A DNA stretch of 64,000 nt from positions 5,082,587 through 5,146,586 of the forward strand of contig NC_071333.1 of NCBI RefSeq assembly GCF_010183535.1. The letters are read 5' to 3'. The DNA is from Caenorhabditis remanei. Its lineage: Eukaryota; Nematoda; Chromadorea; Rhabditida; Rhabditidae. Within the stretch, counting starts at the first letter, position 1. Every line of letters begins with the position of its first letter. Made by a program: the position numbers and the translations under genes. This document shows, piece after piece, positions 10,826 to 22,503 of this stretch. The notes under the pieces were generated by a model. That model was not told the DNA's origin. It saw nothing but the letters and a program-made list of their open reading frames with translations, and made no database searches.

Positions 10826-12094
10826 ATGAAAATTGTATTCACTATGATGTTGCAAACTGTTTTTATCAATTTACTCTCCTTTGGTTTTGCATACGACGCC
10901 GTTTGATGGGAGAGCCATTACTCCCCTATATCCGAAACTATCACACTTTTGAGAGAGGAAATGTTCGGTTCGCGGAGTATAATGATTGGAAAACTGGCAA
11001 AAAAGTGGAGCGTGCTTTGTGTTCGTTTTTCCAAAAAATGGTGAGAAAAAAAACAGTAATTTATTGTAGACAGCGATCGTTACGGAACATCGTATTCTGC
11101 TAGATGGGAAGTTAATGCGGATGGATTTTATTGGGTTTAGAATGTCCGTGATGAAGACTCATTCCCAGAAGAACACGCTGTCGCTTGCTCATACGGGGAA
11201 TACAAAAGATTTGAATTCTACAAAGAAGAGCAAAGAATTGAAATAGGTGAAATGAAATCTTTTGAGAACGGAAAAGTTCGTGTAAAATGTGGCAGATTCG
11301 ATGGGCATGTTAGAAAAGTTAGTGAAGCTGGTTAGTCATTTCATAATTAATTATTTATTTTCATTTATTTTCATTTCAGTAACTGGATGTTATTTCAACG
11401 GTACAGTACACAAACTTGGTGAAGTGTGGACTGAGCCAAACTCGAATGGATTGGAAGAGACATCGGCAGTGAACAAAACCATGTTCTGTAGCAAATCGGC
11501 CGAGGGATATTTTCAGAGCAAACTTATTGGTGAGAATAATTATATCGTTTAAATTCTAGTTGCTTCTTTCAGGGTGCTCTCGAACTCACATTCGAAACTA
11601 TACATACGGTGTTAGATTCTTTGAGACAACAGATAGAATTCAATTAAATTCCACTAATGAGGTGTCCCCATATTTAATGTGCACGGAAGACACACCGGGT
11701 GGGGTTCAACTGGTCAATGTAAATGAGAAAAAAGGTTTGAATCGACATTTCACTTTGTTTATGAACTTTACTTCCCAGAAGCTGGATGTTTGATCGACAA
11801 TGTTTGGCACAAAGGTTCTGAACCGTGGATTGATGAGCAACGAGGAGCAGTTTTTGAATGTCATAGTTACTCACAGTACAGGAAAAAAGGTTTGTTTTTA
11901 TATAAACAAGACACCTGATTAAAAGCTTATTTTTAGAATGTTTGATTGAAAACCGCCGTATAAGCATTGACAAGGAAGTGAAACTGTCAAATGGTTGTAC
12001 ATTATTATGTCACCCCCAAGCCAATATTTACAAGTGCAATACTCCATTGATTAATTTTGAAGTTGCTGGAAAAGTTCAAAAATCAAACCATTAG
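10826..12094 (+). pseudogene. Second MIG-18/Fn1-like gene, 5' part broken
   Basis: Inverted paralogue of the gene at 8678-10376, head to head with it (449 bp between starts). A signal-peptide ATG at 10826 (MKIVFTMMLQTVFINLLSFG) runs into TGA at 10904. The matching module (FAEYNDWKTGKK) is in another frame from about 10903. A further shift is needed near 11075, and an in-frame TAG sits at 11138-11140 where the paralogue reads through. From about 11141 the gene is clean: exon to 11330, then 11380-11529, 11573-11734, 11779-11889 and 11937-12094, all phase 1. These encode GCYFNGTVHKLGEVW, a second Cys module, GCLIDNVWHKGSEPW and the conserved KLSNGC tail. AATAAA follows at 12147. It is either a young pseudogene, a gene using a downstream start, or a misassembled 5' end. 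Confidence 0.65.
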
Positions 12095-12146
12095 ATTTTT
12101 AATTTTCAATTTAATTCAAAACTTCATATTTGTATATTTGACACAT

Positions 12147-12152
12147 AATAAA
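12147..12152 (+). terminator. Polyadenylation signal AATAAA
   Basis: An AATAAA lies 53 bp after the stop of the plus-strand Fn1-like gene, consistent with a functional 3' end for the intact 3' exons. Confidence 0.45.
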
Positions 12153-12249
12153 AATTTGTGATTTCTATCCAATAATGGATGTTACTTTTATCAACAAAAT
12201 ATTCAAATATGACAATGGATACGAGTCTCTTGAGTATCGACGTCTTGTG

Positions 12250-12748
12250 AGCGACTAAATATTTATTTACAAATCTATAAAATAATTTGTTCACTTACTA
12301 TCCTACACATATACTACCTAGACGTCATCAGTACTACTTGAGATGTATTATCAAGAATACGAATAAACATAATTCTCGGTACATTACTAATCGAACTTTG
12401 AACTGCGGGAATTCTCTACCTTCTTCATGCTTCCCGGAAAAATTATCTACCCAGTTTTTCAAATATAATATCAAATTGTTGGATTTAACCAAATTTCTTG
12501 TCTTCAACTACAATCAGTGATGGAGCTATTCAGAGGGTAGCAGGAAATGCAAAAAGCTATTTTTATATATTTCACAAAAGAGTTTTTTGCTTGCTTTTCT
12601 GCTATATTGTCAATAGGCCCATAGCTCTAATTATGCTACCCCTCTTTATCTTTTTTTTGTTATTCCTCCCGTTGACTCTATTCCCGGTTGTCGAATAAGT
12701 GGCCTGTCCCTTCGTCCAATAAATCATTCATTTCATTTCATTTTTACA
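12250..12748 (+). mobile_element. LINE 3' end fragment (CR1/RTE-like)
   Basis: The open frame 12287-12520 has the shape of the extreme C-terminus of LINE reverse transcriptases: arginine-rich, then NRTLNCGNSLPSS, where WNSLP is usual, then FFKYNIKLLDLTKFLVF. The following UTR ends in CATTCATTTCATTTCATTTT at about 12728-12747, like a repetitive LINE tail. The upstream part is missing, so this is a 5'-truncated insertion. Confidence 0.55.
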
Positions 12749-13328
12749 GTGTGATTTGATTAAAACTTTTCATTAATTTTTCAATAAACATAATAGATTT
12801 TCAAGACGAGAAGAAAAACGTGGTCGTTAACATTTTAGATGATGACAGAACTCTCAGTTTATTATTCAACGACATACCACCATCTCCACCTATTTGAAAA
12901 AACCTATCTAATTTTCAATGAAAGGAGTATTGTCTGTAATTGTGTTTTCATTGTTCTTTATTTTTGTCACCTACAAAAAATACATCAGCTCCAGTTGGTT
13001 TGGAAACAGTAAATGATATATAGACGACTTTCAAGCAACTTGAACTATTATACAATCCACACAAATCTGTCCGATGTCTTTGCTTTTTTTTTTTGAATAC
13101 AATTGAATGATCTGATTAACTACATAAAGCAATTACCTAGTTGTGTTATTTCAAAAAGATGGCGTCAATAGATAGACCAGCTTGTTAATTTTAACAAGCT
13201 CAACAATATAATGAAAAACAATATTCTTCTGGTAAGAAAATTATTGGTTTTGTTAGTCGAGGTCTAGGTTTTGTGAATCTTCTTTTCTTTTTCTTCCACG
13301 TTTATCATATTCTCCTTCATCTGCAACT
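12749..13328. other. Intergenic, nothing supported
   Basis: AT-rich. It contains a short perfect hairpin near 13180-13200 (AGCTTGTTAATTTTAACAAGCT). No coding signal was seen. Confidence 0.5.
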
Positions 13329-13565
13329 ATGTCTGCTGCAACTTATTCGAAAAATGTCCAGAAAGCTAAGAAACATGTTTCTATTGCTATAAGAAGAACA
13401 GATGAACGGTCTTATGGAACAATTCAACGCCACCGATTGAACCCACATGTTGAAAAGGAACTAACTGCAAAACATCTAGTTCTAATGATCATTGCGGCGA
13501 TTTTTGTCGTGCTTGGAATCTTGGAAATTTGTAAATTTGTTCGACTTCAGCGGCAGTCAATTTGA
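13329..13565 (+). CDS. Small single-TM protein (78 aa)
   Basis: Intronless ORF starting MSAATYSKNVQKAKKHV. It has a strongly basic N-terminal 45 residues, one TM helix at about residues 50-68 (LVLMIIAAIFVVLGILEI), then a short basic tail ending LQRQSI. Orientation by the positive-inside rule is unclear because both sides are basic. No family was recognised. The layout is like the small TM proteins at 19.6-24.7 kb and at the left edge of the window. Coding status rests on the balanced composition and the ATG at the end of a pyrimidine-rich leader. Confidence 0.5.
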   Translation: MSAATYSKNVQKAKKHVSIAIRRTDERSYGTIQRHRLNPHVEKELTAKHLVLMIIAAIFVVLGILEICKFVRLQRQSI

Positions 13566-14225
13566 TTCATAGGTCTTTGAATGTCAATACTTATATTGGT
13601 TTTTTATTTTTGTTTAGAAGAAGAAGTGAAGTCTTTCAGGTGAGTGACTTGTATGAGTTGTGTGAACGTTTTTCAGATTGATTTTGTTATATGCCCATCA
13701 ATTTTAATTTCTTTTTTTCAGTTTACAATTTTGAGAGATTTCAACATGCTATGGACAGTTCAAAAGTTTACTTTTTTTCTGATGCAACAAGTTTCAGTAA
13801 CATAATTGCTTTCCATGTTTAAAAGTTTATACATAATTATTTGATAGAGAATGAAGGTTTTTTGCGAAGTTTTTGTTGATATGCTTGCGAAAAAACCTTT
13901 TTTGATAAACTATACATTTTTGAAATCACAAATTCTGGATTTTATTACATCGGGTAAACATCATACCGTGAAACGCAATATTAAGTCATAATTAAAAATG
14001 AGCCAACACTTTTTTTTTGAGTTTTTGTTACCTCAGTTATCTTTTCTTGGGACAGGCGGGGCCGAATCTTCATGTGCTTCCCCTGCCACCTAGCTCACCC
14101 CTCGACTGCGGATTGCTGAAAGTCATTTTCAGGTGCCGTGATATTTGGGTGGAAAATCGAGTGAATCACATGTATTAAGTTAGGGGTTTCAGACCAGAAT
14201 ATCTGAATTCTGGAGGGGATCTTTA
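13566..14225. other. Intergenic, nothing supported
   Basis: No exon or structured repeat was recognised before the Helitron boundary at 14226. Confidence 0.4.
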
Positions 14226-15812
14226 TCTTTACTAATAATATTCAACAGATTCCGTGTGTCCGTTTATGTGTTGCACGTCATAACTCCCTTCGTACTGGAC
14301 CGATTTTAATGAAACCTGGATAGATAGATAGGAAATTGCGCTTAGATGATGCCCGAACTTTTATTTTTTCTAAAATATCAAATTTGACGTCATCTGGAGA
14401 CGATACCGATTTCAACAGTAAAAAGCGTTGAGAAAGGTGTGTCCCGACAGGGTGGTAGAACGTTCAATAAATCAGTGTCATACTACTGGCTCGGTTGTTT
14501 CTTCACTGCATTCTCGAAAGCGCCTCGGCCGCGCGTGTTTGGTGTAGCGGTCTACGCAGATGACTCTCACGCGTCGGGTGGTGAGTTCGTTACCGCCAGG
14601 TCGGAAATGTTTTTTGGTTTTTTGTTTTGATAAGAACATAGCCAGTATATGAAAGTTGTAAATATTTTGTTATAGCAGAGATTTTGTAGAACAAAAGGAA
14701 AAAAATCTGTCATAATGGATGAATGAGTTCCAACATTGACGGTGTTTAAAAATTTCAATCCTACAAACACCGAGTCAGAAACTTGATAGTAGTTAACAAT
14801 AAGCCTTTTGTCCAAAGCTTCTTGGGAAGTCATGCAGCATTACCACCGATCGTTTAAAAACTCAAAAAGTGTTTTTTTTAAAGAATTAAAAGAATTTTTC
14901 GTGATGCACTTTCAGGTACAAATGAGGAGGATTGAAATCAAAATAGACTGAATAAGGGGGCTTCTTCAACTGTTGAATTTAGAAATATGTAAAATAGTTT
15001 TAGTTTCGAAGTATTCTAGAGAAGAGAGGCGGCATCGCCGCCGAACAGTCCGAAATTTAGGAAGCAGAACGTTTTGGATAAATTAAACTAAGAGAAGATT
15101 TCCGTGTATATGAAAAAATATATTGAAAGGTTTTGGGGGAGGGAGGCGGCATCGCCGCCGATAAGTCAAAAACTTCAAAAGAATATTTTAAACGTATCCT
15201 TTGAAGATGTGAATAGGAAATTCTCTTTTGGTAAAAGGCAAAAAAAACACATTTCCTGTATTTAGTAAAATTAATTCTGAGACTTGGATGTCTCCACCAT
15301 GAAATAAACGACTAGGAGTATAGAGAATGAAATAACACTACTCAAGAAGAGATGGTGATTTCTGAATAATGAACTTTGTCGTAGCTCGGTTACCTTCAAA
15401 AAAGAAACAAATTCTAGGATAAGGATTTTTCTAAACATGGTTTTAGTTTGCCATACTCAGAGGAGAGAGGCGGCATCGCCGCCGATCAGTTAAAAGTTAA
15501 AACTTAATATTTAGAGGATCACCTGCCTTTTGATGAGGGGAAATTAGAGTTACCAAGTTCCTGTTCTTCTAAAGTAATTTATCGAAATCTTATCGGGAAA
15601 GTAGGGGTGTTTTAATTGTTCTCTCTAGAACGGGTTGCTCAGCTAATAAAAACTACCAACAATTGAAGAAAAATTATAGAACTAGAAGAAAAAGAGAATC
15701 CTGATACCCCGATTGTTTGAATCATGTGAGAAGCGCCGCAGGCGCTGTAACGCTTAGAAGGGTGATGTTGAGAAGGAGGTTCAGTCGCCGTTAGGCGACG
15801 TGAACCGACTGG
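14226..15812 (+). mobile_element. Non-autonomous Helitron (copy 1)
   Basis: The 5' end TCTTTACTAATAATATT fits the Helitron TC start (typical TCTMTAYTAMTATT). The 3' end has the hairpin GTCGCCGTTAGGCGAC followed by GTGAACCGACTGG, giving a CTRR terminus. The insertion lies between host A (14225) and T (15813), as Helitrons require. There is no Rep/helicase ORF. It shares its first ~390 bp and its terminal parts with copy 2 (45185-46286). Internally it carries a tRNA-like segment (about 14540-14600) and three GGCGGCATCGCCGCC palindromes (about 15030, 15143 and 15468) that copy 2 lacks. Confidence 0.85.
14540..14605 (+). other. tRNA-like segment inside Helitron copy 1
   Basis: TGGTGTAGCGG resembles a Pol III A box, and GAGTTCGTTACC about 40 bp downstream resembles a B box. 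The equivalent segment in copy 2 (about 45498-45560) has GAGTTCGCTCCC. A full cloverleaf was not found, so this is a tRNA-derived relic, perhaps captured by the Helitron. Confidence 0.4.
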
Positions 15813-17550
15813 TTCAGCAATATTTAAAAACTGATTTCTTATCAAAATGCAATTGTTTTTCAATTCTGCTGGGTCTCGTTTGTGAACCAAAGTCAGTTCA
15901 GACCGTTTTCTAACTAGCGTATTATAAATGACTCCTTACTCAGTTTATACAGTCCGAGTTACTAACATCGCAAAGTTGGGTTCCTTTGTTGCTTATATGA
16001 AGTTTTAAACTTGTAATTTTGATATAAGAGCTCACTTTTTGAAATTGCAAGGGGTCTCCTTTGTGCAACAAGTGATCTCCTCCTCAACCAACTCCACAGT
16101 TCTGATCTTCAAATTTCTTAATTCAGTAATCAAATAGTCTCACCAGACTCTGTGTTCACTTCCTTGTCTATATGATTTTAATGAACACGTAGCTAATTCA
16201 ATTATAATTTGTTACCCGCAACATTATTTCATGGAGGATTATCAAACTGATTTGAGAGAAGGGCATAAACGTAAAAATAAGAACAGATAGCCAACGAATA
16301 TCTCGTTCTGGTTTTTCTTTTCCCTGTTGTCTGAAGACAAACTCATTTGGGCAGGACATTTCGATGAGTCTCTTCAGATAGAGTACCGGCCAAAAATGTA
16401 TCATATTTTGCCTTTTTCAGTTACAAATGCCCAACTTTGAGAGTGGGTCATGATAAAGCTAATTGTCCCTCACAATAACTTTTTGTGGTGTCGAACAGAC
16501 ATAGAGTAGAACTCCATATTTGTAGTTGACAACTTTTTTATACAGATACTCCCCAGAGAGTTACTTATCGACAAAGTAATTTCACACTCAAATCGAACCA
16601 TTTCAGTGCAAAGTCTATGTATAGCCTCGTGAGGCGCTTGATCCGGTCTCCTGTATAATTTAAAGATATATATTCCAGTCAATAAATAAATTAAAATAAA
16701 TTAAATCTAGTTACTCTTTCTGAAACAGAACCTTAAAATGGCACATCAATTTCACCATTCAGCCCTGTACAAAATATGTTCCTTTCAAATTAACTAATCT
16801 CTTTCACCAGTTCTCCTTTTCTTAGATTGGTCAATCCATTAAATCCAAATGGTCAAAAATAATGTTGTAAAAAGTAAGCAAGCCATCTACCCCACCAAAA
16901 ATGTGAATTCTAAATCTATTTTCTCAAACTCTGAATCTTATCTCTGAATATTCCTCATCCCAACTATCATAAACCTAAACTCCAACAAAAAAGACGGATC
17001 ACATTATCATTAGGGTAGTTATTACTCGATCTTAAGCTGCTAGAAAGAAAACGAAGGTCAGCAGGTAAACGAAAGGTATCAATTGACGAGACACGAACGA
17101 AATTTGTGGTTCAAAGTTTTGAATCGACAAATAAAACACTAACGAAAAACTAAAGATGTCTTGGTTATCACTTAATATATCTTTTTTAAGTAACGAAGCA
17201 AGGAGACTTTGGCTTGTTTTTTCCGAGCAAAGTTTGATAAATAACATCTCATTCATAACTAAACCACACATTTAAGAAATTAGAGACGCAGTAACTATGA
17301 GATAAAAACAAAAATGGGTATGGCGGTGTTATTATTGCGTTCTACGCAAAATAGGTCTTTCTAAGGTTAAGAGAGTGCTAAATGGTAACAATTTTAATGG
17401 GATTCGTACTTATTATATTTTATTGGAAATGGAGTTTCGTGAATATGAGGAAAAGGATAGAATATTAGATAGTTTGAATAGTGAAAGAAAAGATTACAGA
17501 ATATCTGAGTCAAACTAATAAAACAATTCAGATGGGGGGCTCAAAGTTAG
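15813..17550. other. Intergenic with a partial palindromic MITE
   Basis: A degraded copy of the GTGTCATGGTATC element starts near 16445 (GGGTCATGATAAAGCTAATT, then TTGTAGTTGACAAC at about 16521-16534) and fades by about 16620. The rest holds only short unsupported ORFs. Confidence 0.45.
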
Positions 17551-18952
17551 TCAATTGTCCAAATCGATCTTATGCAACACTTTGGAGATTTCTAGACGAG
17601 CCTTTTCAAAATCTCTGCGATCCATGTTTGATAGAGCTTGAGAGACAATGCGGATGAAAAGAGATACCTGAAAATATATCGTGAGATAAGGTAAAACTGA
17701 TTGTACAATTTTGTAGTTGAGAAGTATTCGAATTATTTTGCAGCTTTCAAAGTAGGCGCTTGTACACAAAAGTGAGACGTCAAAAACTTGAGCTTTTTAG
17801 CGCTCTTTTTCATAGAAAGCTTTAGCCGCTTATCTCAAAAACAATGTCACTTATCAAACTACTTTCAACTACAAAAATGAAAATAAAGTCATTTTCTCCA
17901 AAACTGAAGAAAAGTTCAATTTTCGAGAAAATTAGAAAATGAAGAAAAAAAGACTCATCTCATCTTCACTCTGTTCATCTAACATTTCTCTAAGGATACT
18001 CTCCTTTATAGCTTTTTCTGGGGGTGATGAATTTTCGATTATAATTTTAGTTGGGGTTGCCTTCCGTTTACGAGACCTTGGCATTTCGGTGTGTTGAGGG
18101 AGTTCGTGGGAAGTAATTCCGTTTTGAACGGCTGGAGAAATCAGTGGACCAGTCTGAAAAGTTTGAAGATAACTTGAAGAGGAATGCTTTGATTTTGGGT
18201 GTTTTATTCATAGTCAATTTGCCATCACGTATTAGCACTTGAAACCTGTGGGCAAAGAGGTTGAGAGAAGATATACAGGAAATGACATACCTTGTTATTT
18301 CCAGCAGCCCCATCAAACCTATTATTATAGGGGTGTGCCAGTCTCTTCACATCTATGTTCATTTCTTGATCTGGTGAATTCAAGTTACTGTTGGGAGTGT
18401 TTCCAGAAGATGAGGAGCTTGAAGAAGTTTGAAGAGAATGATAATTATTTCTATCTTGTGCCAAATCTTTTTTCATGCTGTTAATCTCATCCAGCAACAA
18501 TTCGTCATCGTCTTGTATATGCGAAGTGCTGGCTCTATCCATCTGACGTTTCCGATTACGGTGCTCAATATATGGGTCCAGGAATGACATTTTCTGGTAA
18601 TAATTGTACCTGAAACAAACCACGTACTAAACAGTTTTCAGTGGTAGAGCATATTTACTTACCACTTATCAGTCTCCTTGATCGGCGCCCTCATTCTATC
18701 CTGCTTTCTCAACCGAACATATTTATCTCTCATATGTTTCCATTTCCTTTCCAACTCTACCTGCTGTCCGTCAAATCCAACTTCAGCGCTGATCATCTTC
18801 CATATCTTGAGCTTGTGCTCAGTGAATTTGTGTAACGGATTATAGCGGTTGTAGACGCACGGGTTACGTTGTACTGATTCAATAAGCGCTATGAGGAAAT
18901 CGTCTTCAATGGGGTCAAAACTTGGGGAGCCGTCTTCGATGACCGAAGTCAT
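17551..18952 (-). CDS. MADF-BESS family DNA-binding protein
   Basis: Likely sequence-specific transcription regulator. Exons (complement): 18663-18952, 18291-18609, about 17960-18153, 17551-17667. Exon 1 encodes a MADF (Myb/SANT-like) domain: FLIALIESVQRNPCVYNRYN, an IWKMISAEVGF helix, and ERKWKHMRDKYVR, the usual W..LR.KY.R motif. Exon 2 is acidic and Ser-rich (SSSSSSSGNTPNSN). Exon 3 has a basic patch SRKRKATPTK, a possible nuclear signal. The final exon gives DRRDFEKARLEISKVLHKI after SLFIRIVSQALSNM, a good BESS motif. MADF with a C-terminal BESS is a known metazoan architecture. The last junction is unresolved: exon 3 offers only phase-1 GT donors, but the BESS exon needs phase 0. A small extra exon, an unusual donor or a sequence error could explain it. 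Confidence 0.75.
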
Positions 18953-19614
18953 AGCTGGAAAATATTGGCTAGGAAAGTTATGGAATAAAATATAGCACGA
19001 GGGTTAGTAAATGAAAACTTTTTTGTACGAGCCCTATAGCTCTCCGCAAGATAAAGTGCACAAAGACTAATACCTCTCCAGAGACGCATTCATGCGTAAA
19101 AGTTGTCACGGATGGTGATTAGAAGTTGTACTTTTTCATATCATAAGATTCAGAAGAACAAGTTAGAATGTAACATGGCATCGTAACTTATCAAAGTGAA
19201 AATACGTTAATTATCATATCTTGTACTTTAAAACGACATAACTACCGAAGAAAACCCCATGAAGAAAAGTTCTAAATTATTATACAAAACAGAAAATCTC
19301 GTTGAATTTTTCTCTATTAGGAAAAGGGCTCAGCATTTGAATTTGCACAAGGTATTCTAATTGATTTCAAAAATCAACGAGACGCTCTCCGCGAGTTCTT
19401 AGCCAAAAGGGATAGAGAGCATCAATATTGCAAACAACATTCACTGTTGTTAACAGATGAATGATTTCGTAAACGGGCAGAGTAACCAATAAAGCAGAAA
19501 GATTTAAGTCACTACTGAAAAATATTCTTTAAAAATTAGTTGGATTGATAACCATTTGATTCAAGAACACATCAAAACACGAAACACTTGAAGTCACACA
19601 TTTATTTGAGTTCA
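18953..19614. other. Intergenic, nothing supported
   Basis: This contains a TTTTTGTACGAGCCCTATA block at about 19021-19039. The same motif occurs in the inverted duplication at 49.3/49.9 kb, so a dispersed-repeat fragment is likely. Confidence 0.4.
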
Positions 19615-19917
19615 TTAATTTCCAAATGAGTCGAACACAGTCCATTCCTCGTATTTAACAATTTTTTCCAACTCTTTGACAAGCTCCGCTTTCTCTTCTT
19701 CGCTCGTGCCCTCCGCTTCGATTTTCTGCATCAAGTCAGATTTTGTTGCTTCCATGACCCAGTAAAGGAATGCTATTAGCATAATCAAGAATGCCGCAAT
19801 ATATACATCGTAGGCTGATTTTTTCTCAGCCGGTTGTGGTTTCTTCTTCTTTTCAGTCGGAGTAGATTTGCTGTTCTTCTTGTTCCATTGGTTGTTTCTT
19901 TGCTTGTTTCGAGCCAT
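19615..19917 (-). CDS. Small single-TM protein, paralogue A (100 aa)
   Basis: The start chosen is ATG at 19917 (MARNKQRNNQWNKKN), because the paralogue at 21117-21422 starts equivalently (MTRNKPKHKK). About 35 Lys/Arg/Gln-rich residues are followed by one TM (YIAAFLIMLIAFLYWVM). The acidic amphipathic tail contains IEAEGTSEEEKAELV, nearly the same as INAEGITEEEKAAWL in paralogue B. This predicts a type II-like membrane protein with a helical acidic tail. No known family was recognised. Its neighbours on the same strand are similar small TM genes, a local tandem expansion. Confidence 0.65.
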   Translation of the reverse strand: MARNKQRNNQWNKKNSKSTPTEKKKKPQPAEKKSAYDVYIAAFLIMLIAFLYWVMEATKSDLMQKIEAEGTSEEEKAELVKELEKIVKYEEWTVFDSFGN

Positions 19918-21116
19918 ATGAAAAAACTCATATAAAAATATGTAGGTGAAGAGAAAAAGAATTAGAAAAAGATTATTAGGAGAGCAAAAAATACAATTGC
20001 ATGATGGGGAAGAAAAAAAAACGGCATGCTCATGAAAAACATTTTTGAAGTCTTCCAAAATTACCCCTTCGAAAAAGGAAAATAAATGTAGATAACACTG
20101 ATATTTGATACACTTACAAGAGTTTTCACTTTTATCACTTTGCCGGACTTTTAATTCTTAAAACACCAAGCTCGCCAAGTTTCAAAATGATTTGTTATTG
20201 AACTCTGTCTAATACAAAAAAAGAATAACATCGGAAAGTGGAGTTATATAGTAGATAGGGAAAGAAAGCAAAAAAGATAATAACAAGTATGTTACCAAGG
20301 AGACACTCACGTTTTTATTTGAGATTTTATCTATCAGGGAGACATAGGGAATTCCCAAAAAAGCTTATAAAAACAAAAATATCCGGAATAACAAGAAACG
20401 AGGAAATTATGAGTTTGAGACACCAACTCGTAAACAAACAACTATTTCTTATTAGGGCCTAAACTTGCTAATTTGAGAATGAGTTTTATCGAAATATGAT
20501 TTTGCCAGAAACAGGAAACGAACAATTGCTCTCACTTTGTCAAAATTGCAATTGCCAATTCTAGAAGAAAACGGAAACCGGAAGTTGGATTCATCAATTG
20601 AAAGTGCGAATAAAGCATTATTTCATGAAGAAATCACAATAAGGCCTATTTGTGGAAGATTTCTGGAGTGTTAAACATCAGTGTCAAAATATCACGCGGG
20701 CTTTTCTCAAAGGTACTAATTACTCATATTTCAAAAGTAAAAATGGAGAGGAGTTTCACGGATTAGACGTTGTTCTTATAGCATTTGTTTAGAATAATCT
20801 AAATGAGCGGAATTTGGAATTCTGAGAAATGGGAAAGGAAGAATTGAAGTTGTGAAATTCATTGATAAAGTGAAAAACAACAAAAGGTAAAATGAATAAG
20901 AATCAAGTCGCCCTGATAATAAAAATGTTGATGTTCCTATGCTAAACGAGAATTTGGGAATAAATAGATGTTTATTATTTTGGACTGAAAACAATTTTTA
21001 CAATGCATAAAGACGAAATGTTAGTTGGATTAGTATTTGAAACAACTTAAGTTGCTTTTAAAATTAGAATATGTTAATGAATGAAAACTCGGAAAACTCA
21101 ATTTTGTATTTATTGT
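19918..21116. other. Intergenic between small TM genes
   Basis: No supported exon was found. Spacing and AT content fit promoter and 3' UTR of the flanking small TM genes. Confidence 0.4.
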
Positions 21117-21422
21117 TTACTGTCGCTTAATCCAGAAAACGCTTGCAAAACGTCTTTGAATCTTCATTGTGTATTGCAGCCATTCAAGCCAAGCTGCCTT
21201 CTCTTCTTCAGTTATTCCCTCGGCATTAATTCGTTCCGTTATGTATCCGTGAGCCATTTCGCAAATCACATAGACAACTACCATAGTAACCAGTATGAAT
21301 ACGCCAAGATAGTGTAGACAATTAACACGTCTTTCAACTTGTTGATCGAGCAATGGTGAACCCATCTCACCCAGGTCCACATCAAGCTTGATTTTTTTGT
21401 GTTTCGGCTTGTTACGAGTCAT
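21117..21422 (-). CDS. Small single-TM protein, paralogue B (101 aa)
   Basis: The ATG is directly preceded by TATTTCAG, a good trans-splice or cis-splice acceptor that supports the start. The protein begins MTRNKPKHKKIKLDVDLGEM, has a TM at about residues 37-56 (YLGVFILVTMVVVYVICEM) and then the INAEGITEEEKAAWLEWLQ tail shared with paralogue A. The order basic N-terminus, TM, [IN]AEG.[ST]EEEKA helix is conserved although the rest has diverged strongly, as expected for a fast-evolving family. Function unknown. Confidence 0.7.
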   Translation of the reverse strand: MTRNKPKHKKIKLDVDLGEMGSPLLDQQVERRVNCLHYLGVFILVTMVVVYVICEMAHGYITERINAEGITEEEKAAWLEWLQYTMKIQRRFASVFWIKRQ

Positions 21423-22254
21423 CTGAAATACATGAAAACCGTTAGAAATATAAAACGATTTTTGAAAAAATCAATTATGAAGTTTTAAGTTCAGCTCTTA
21501 AAAATTGGCTGAAATAACTATTTTATAATGAAAAAAATTCGACGATGAAGTGGCAGAAATCTGTTTCTGTATTTATTGGATGGAAATTTGATACATATTA
21601 ACCTAATCTAAACTGAACGCGAGACTTCAAACACGTATCTTGTGTGCAAACGTAACTTATGGAATTCTAAAAAATGAAACTACTTGAAACAGAGATATGA
21701 AAAACACGGAAATCACTAACAAAATTGCGAAACCTTTCACTCACTGCGACGTAAAATTCTAAAATGTAAGTCGAGTCCAATACTCCGTTCAATAAAAAAT
21801 ACTTGCAGAAAAATTGCAATACGTTTTCCAATTACCTTTTAGAACATAGGCAAATGTGAAACACGCTTTGATTAAAATTTCTTTTTTGAATAATGTGAGT
21901 ACTAATTACGTTGTTCCAAAAGATCAGTATCAAAAAATCAAGAAAAATGATTGAAGTTATAAAATAAAAAATGATGCAAAGTTTATGTTTTAATTAAAAC
22001 AAACGTTCGAAAAAAAAATAACTTTTCAAAAGTTCACTTTCAAAAATGATTTGGAAACTGATTCATGTTAATCGAATTACCCCGACTACAATGAATCATT
22101 TTGTTTGTTTGTTAGATGAATCTACTATGAATATTATATCAGTTTGTGGTACTGGTTCTTAAAATTAAACACAAAAACACATTTTTCCTTCATATCCATC
22201 TTTATTTGAATGAAAGTTCACATCGGCCATTTGGGAAAAAAAGAAAAAGTGCAA
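21423..22254. other. Intergenic, nothing supported
   Basis: AT-rich sequence between two small TM genes. No repeat or exon was recognised. Confidence 0.4.
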
Positions 22255-22503
22255 TCAATGAGTGGGAGTTTCGGTAAGGACACACTCCACTTTGAACAAA
22301 AAGAGAGCAAGAAGCATGAAAACAAGTAGAATGAGGATGACGTTGCAATAGACTTCAGATATTTGAGGAGTTTCTTCATCGTTGTCAATTTCATCGAGTC
22401 CGTGGTTTGAAGCGCCAAATGGAATCAGAGAGACAATAGTTGGAGCGTCACCTCGTTTTTTGATAACTTGCCGAATGGGTGGCTTGGTGGGAAATGGCTG
22501 CAT
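22255..22503 (-). CDS. Small single-TM protein (82 aa)
   Basis: The ATG lies 8 bp after TATTCCAG, a plausible trans-splice acceptor. The protein starts MQPFPTKPPIRQVIKKRG. An acidic stretch (DEIDNDEETPQ) leads to one TM (VILILLVFMLLALFLF) and a short tail ending TETPTH. Same strand and general layout as paralogues A and B, but without the AEG.[ST]EEEKA motif. Family unknown. Confidence 0.55.
   Translation of the reverse strand: MQPFPTKPPIRQVIKKRGDAPTIVSLIPFGASNHGLDEIDNDEETPQISEVYCNVILILLVFMLLALFLFKVECVLTETPTH

Noticed and set aside
17032..17271. Minus-strand 79-codon ORF
   Set aside because: No acceptor, partner exon or recognisable motif; hydrophobic composition is typical of AT-rich chance ORFs.
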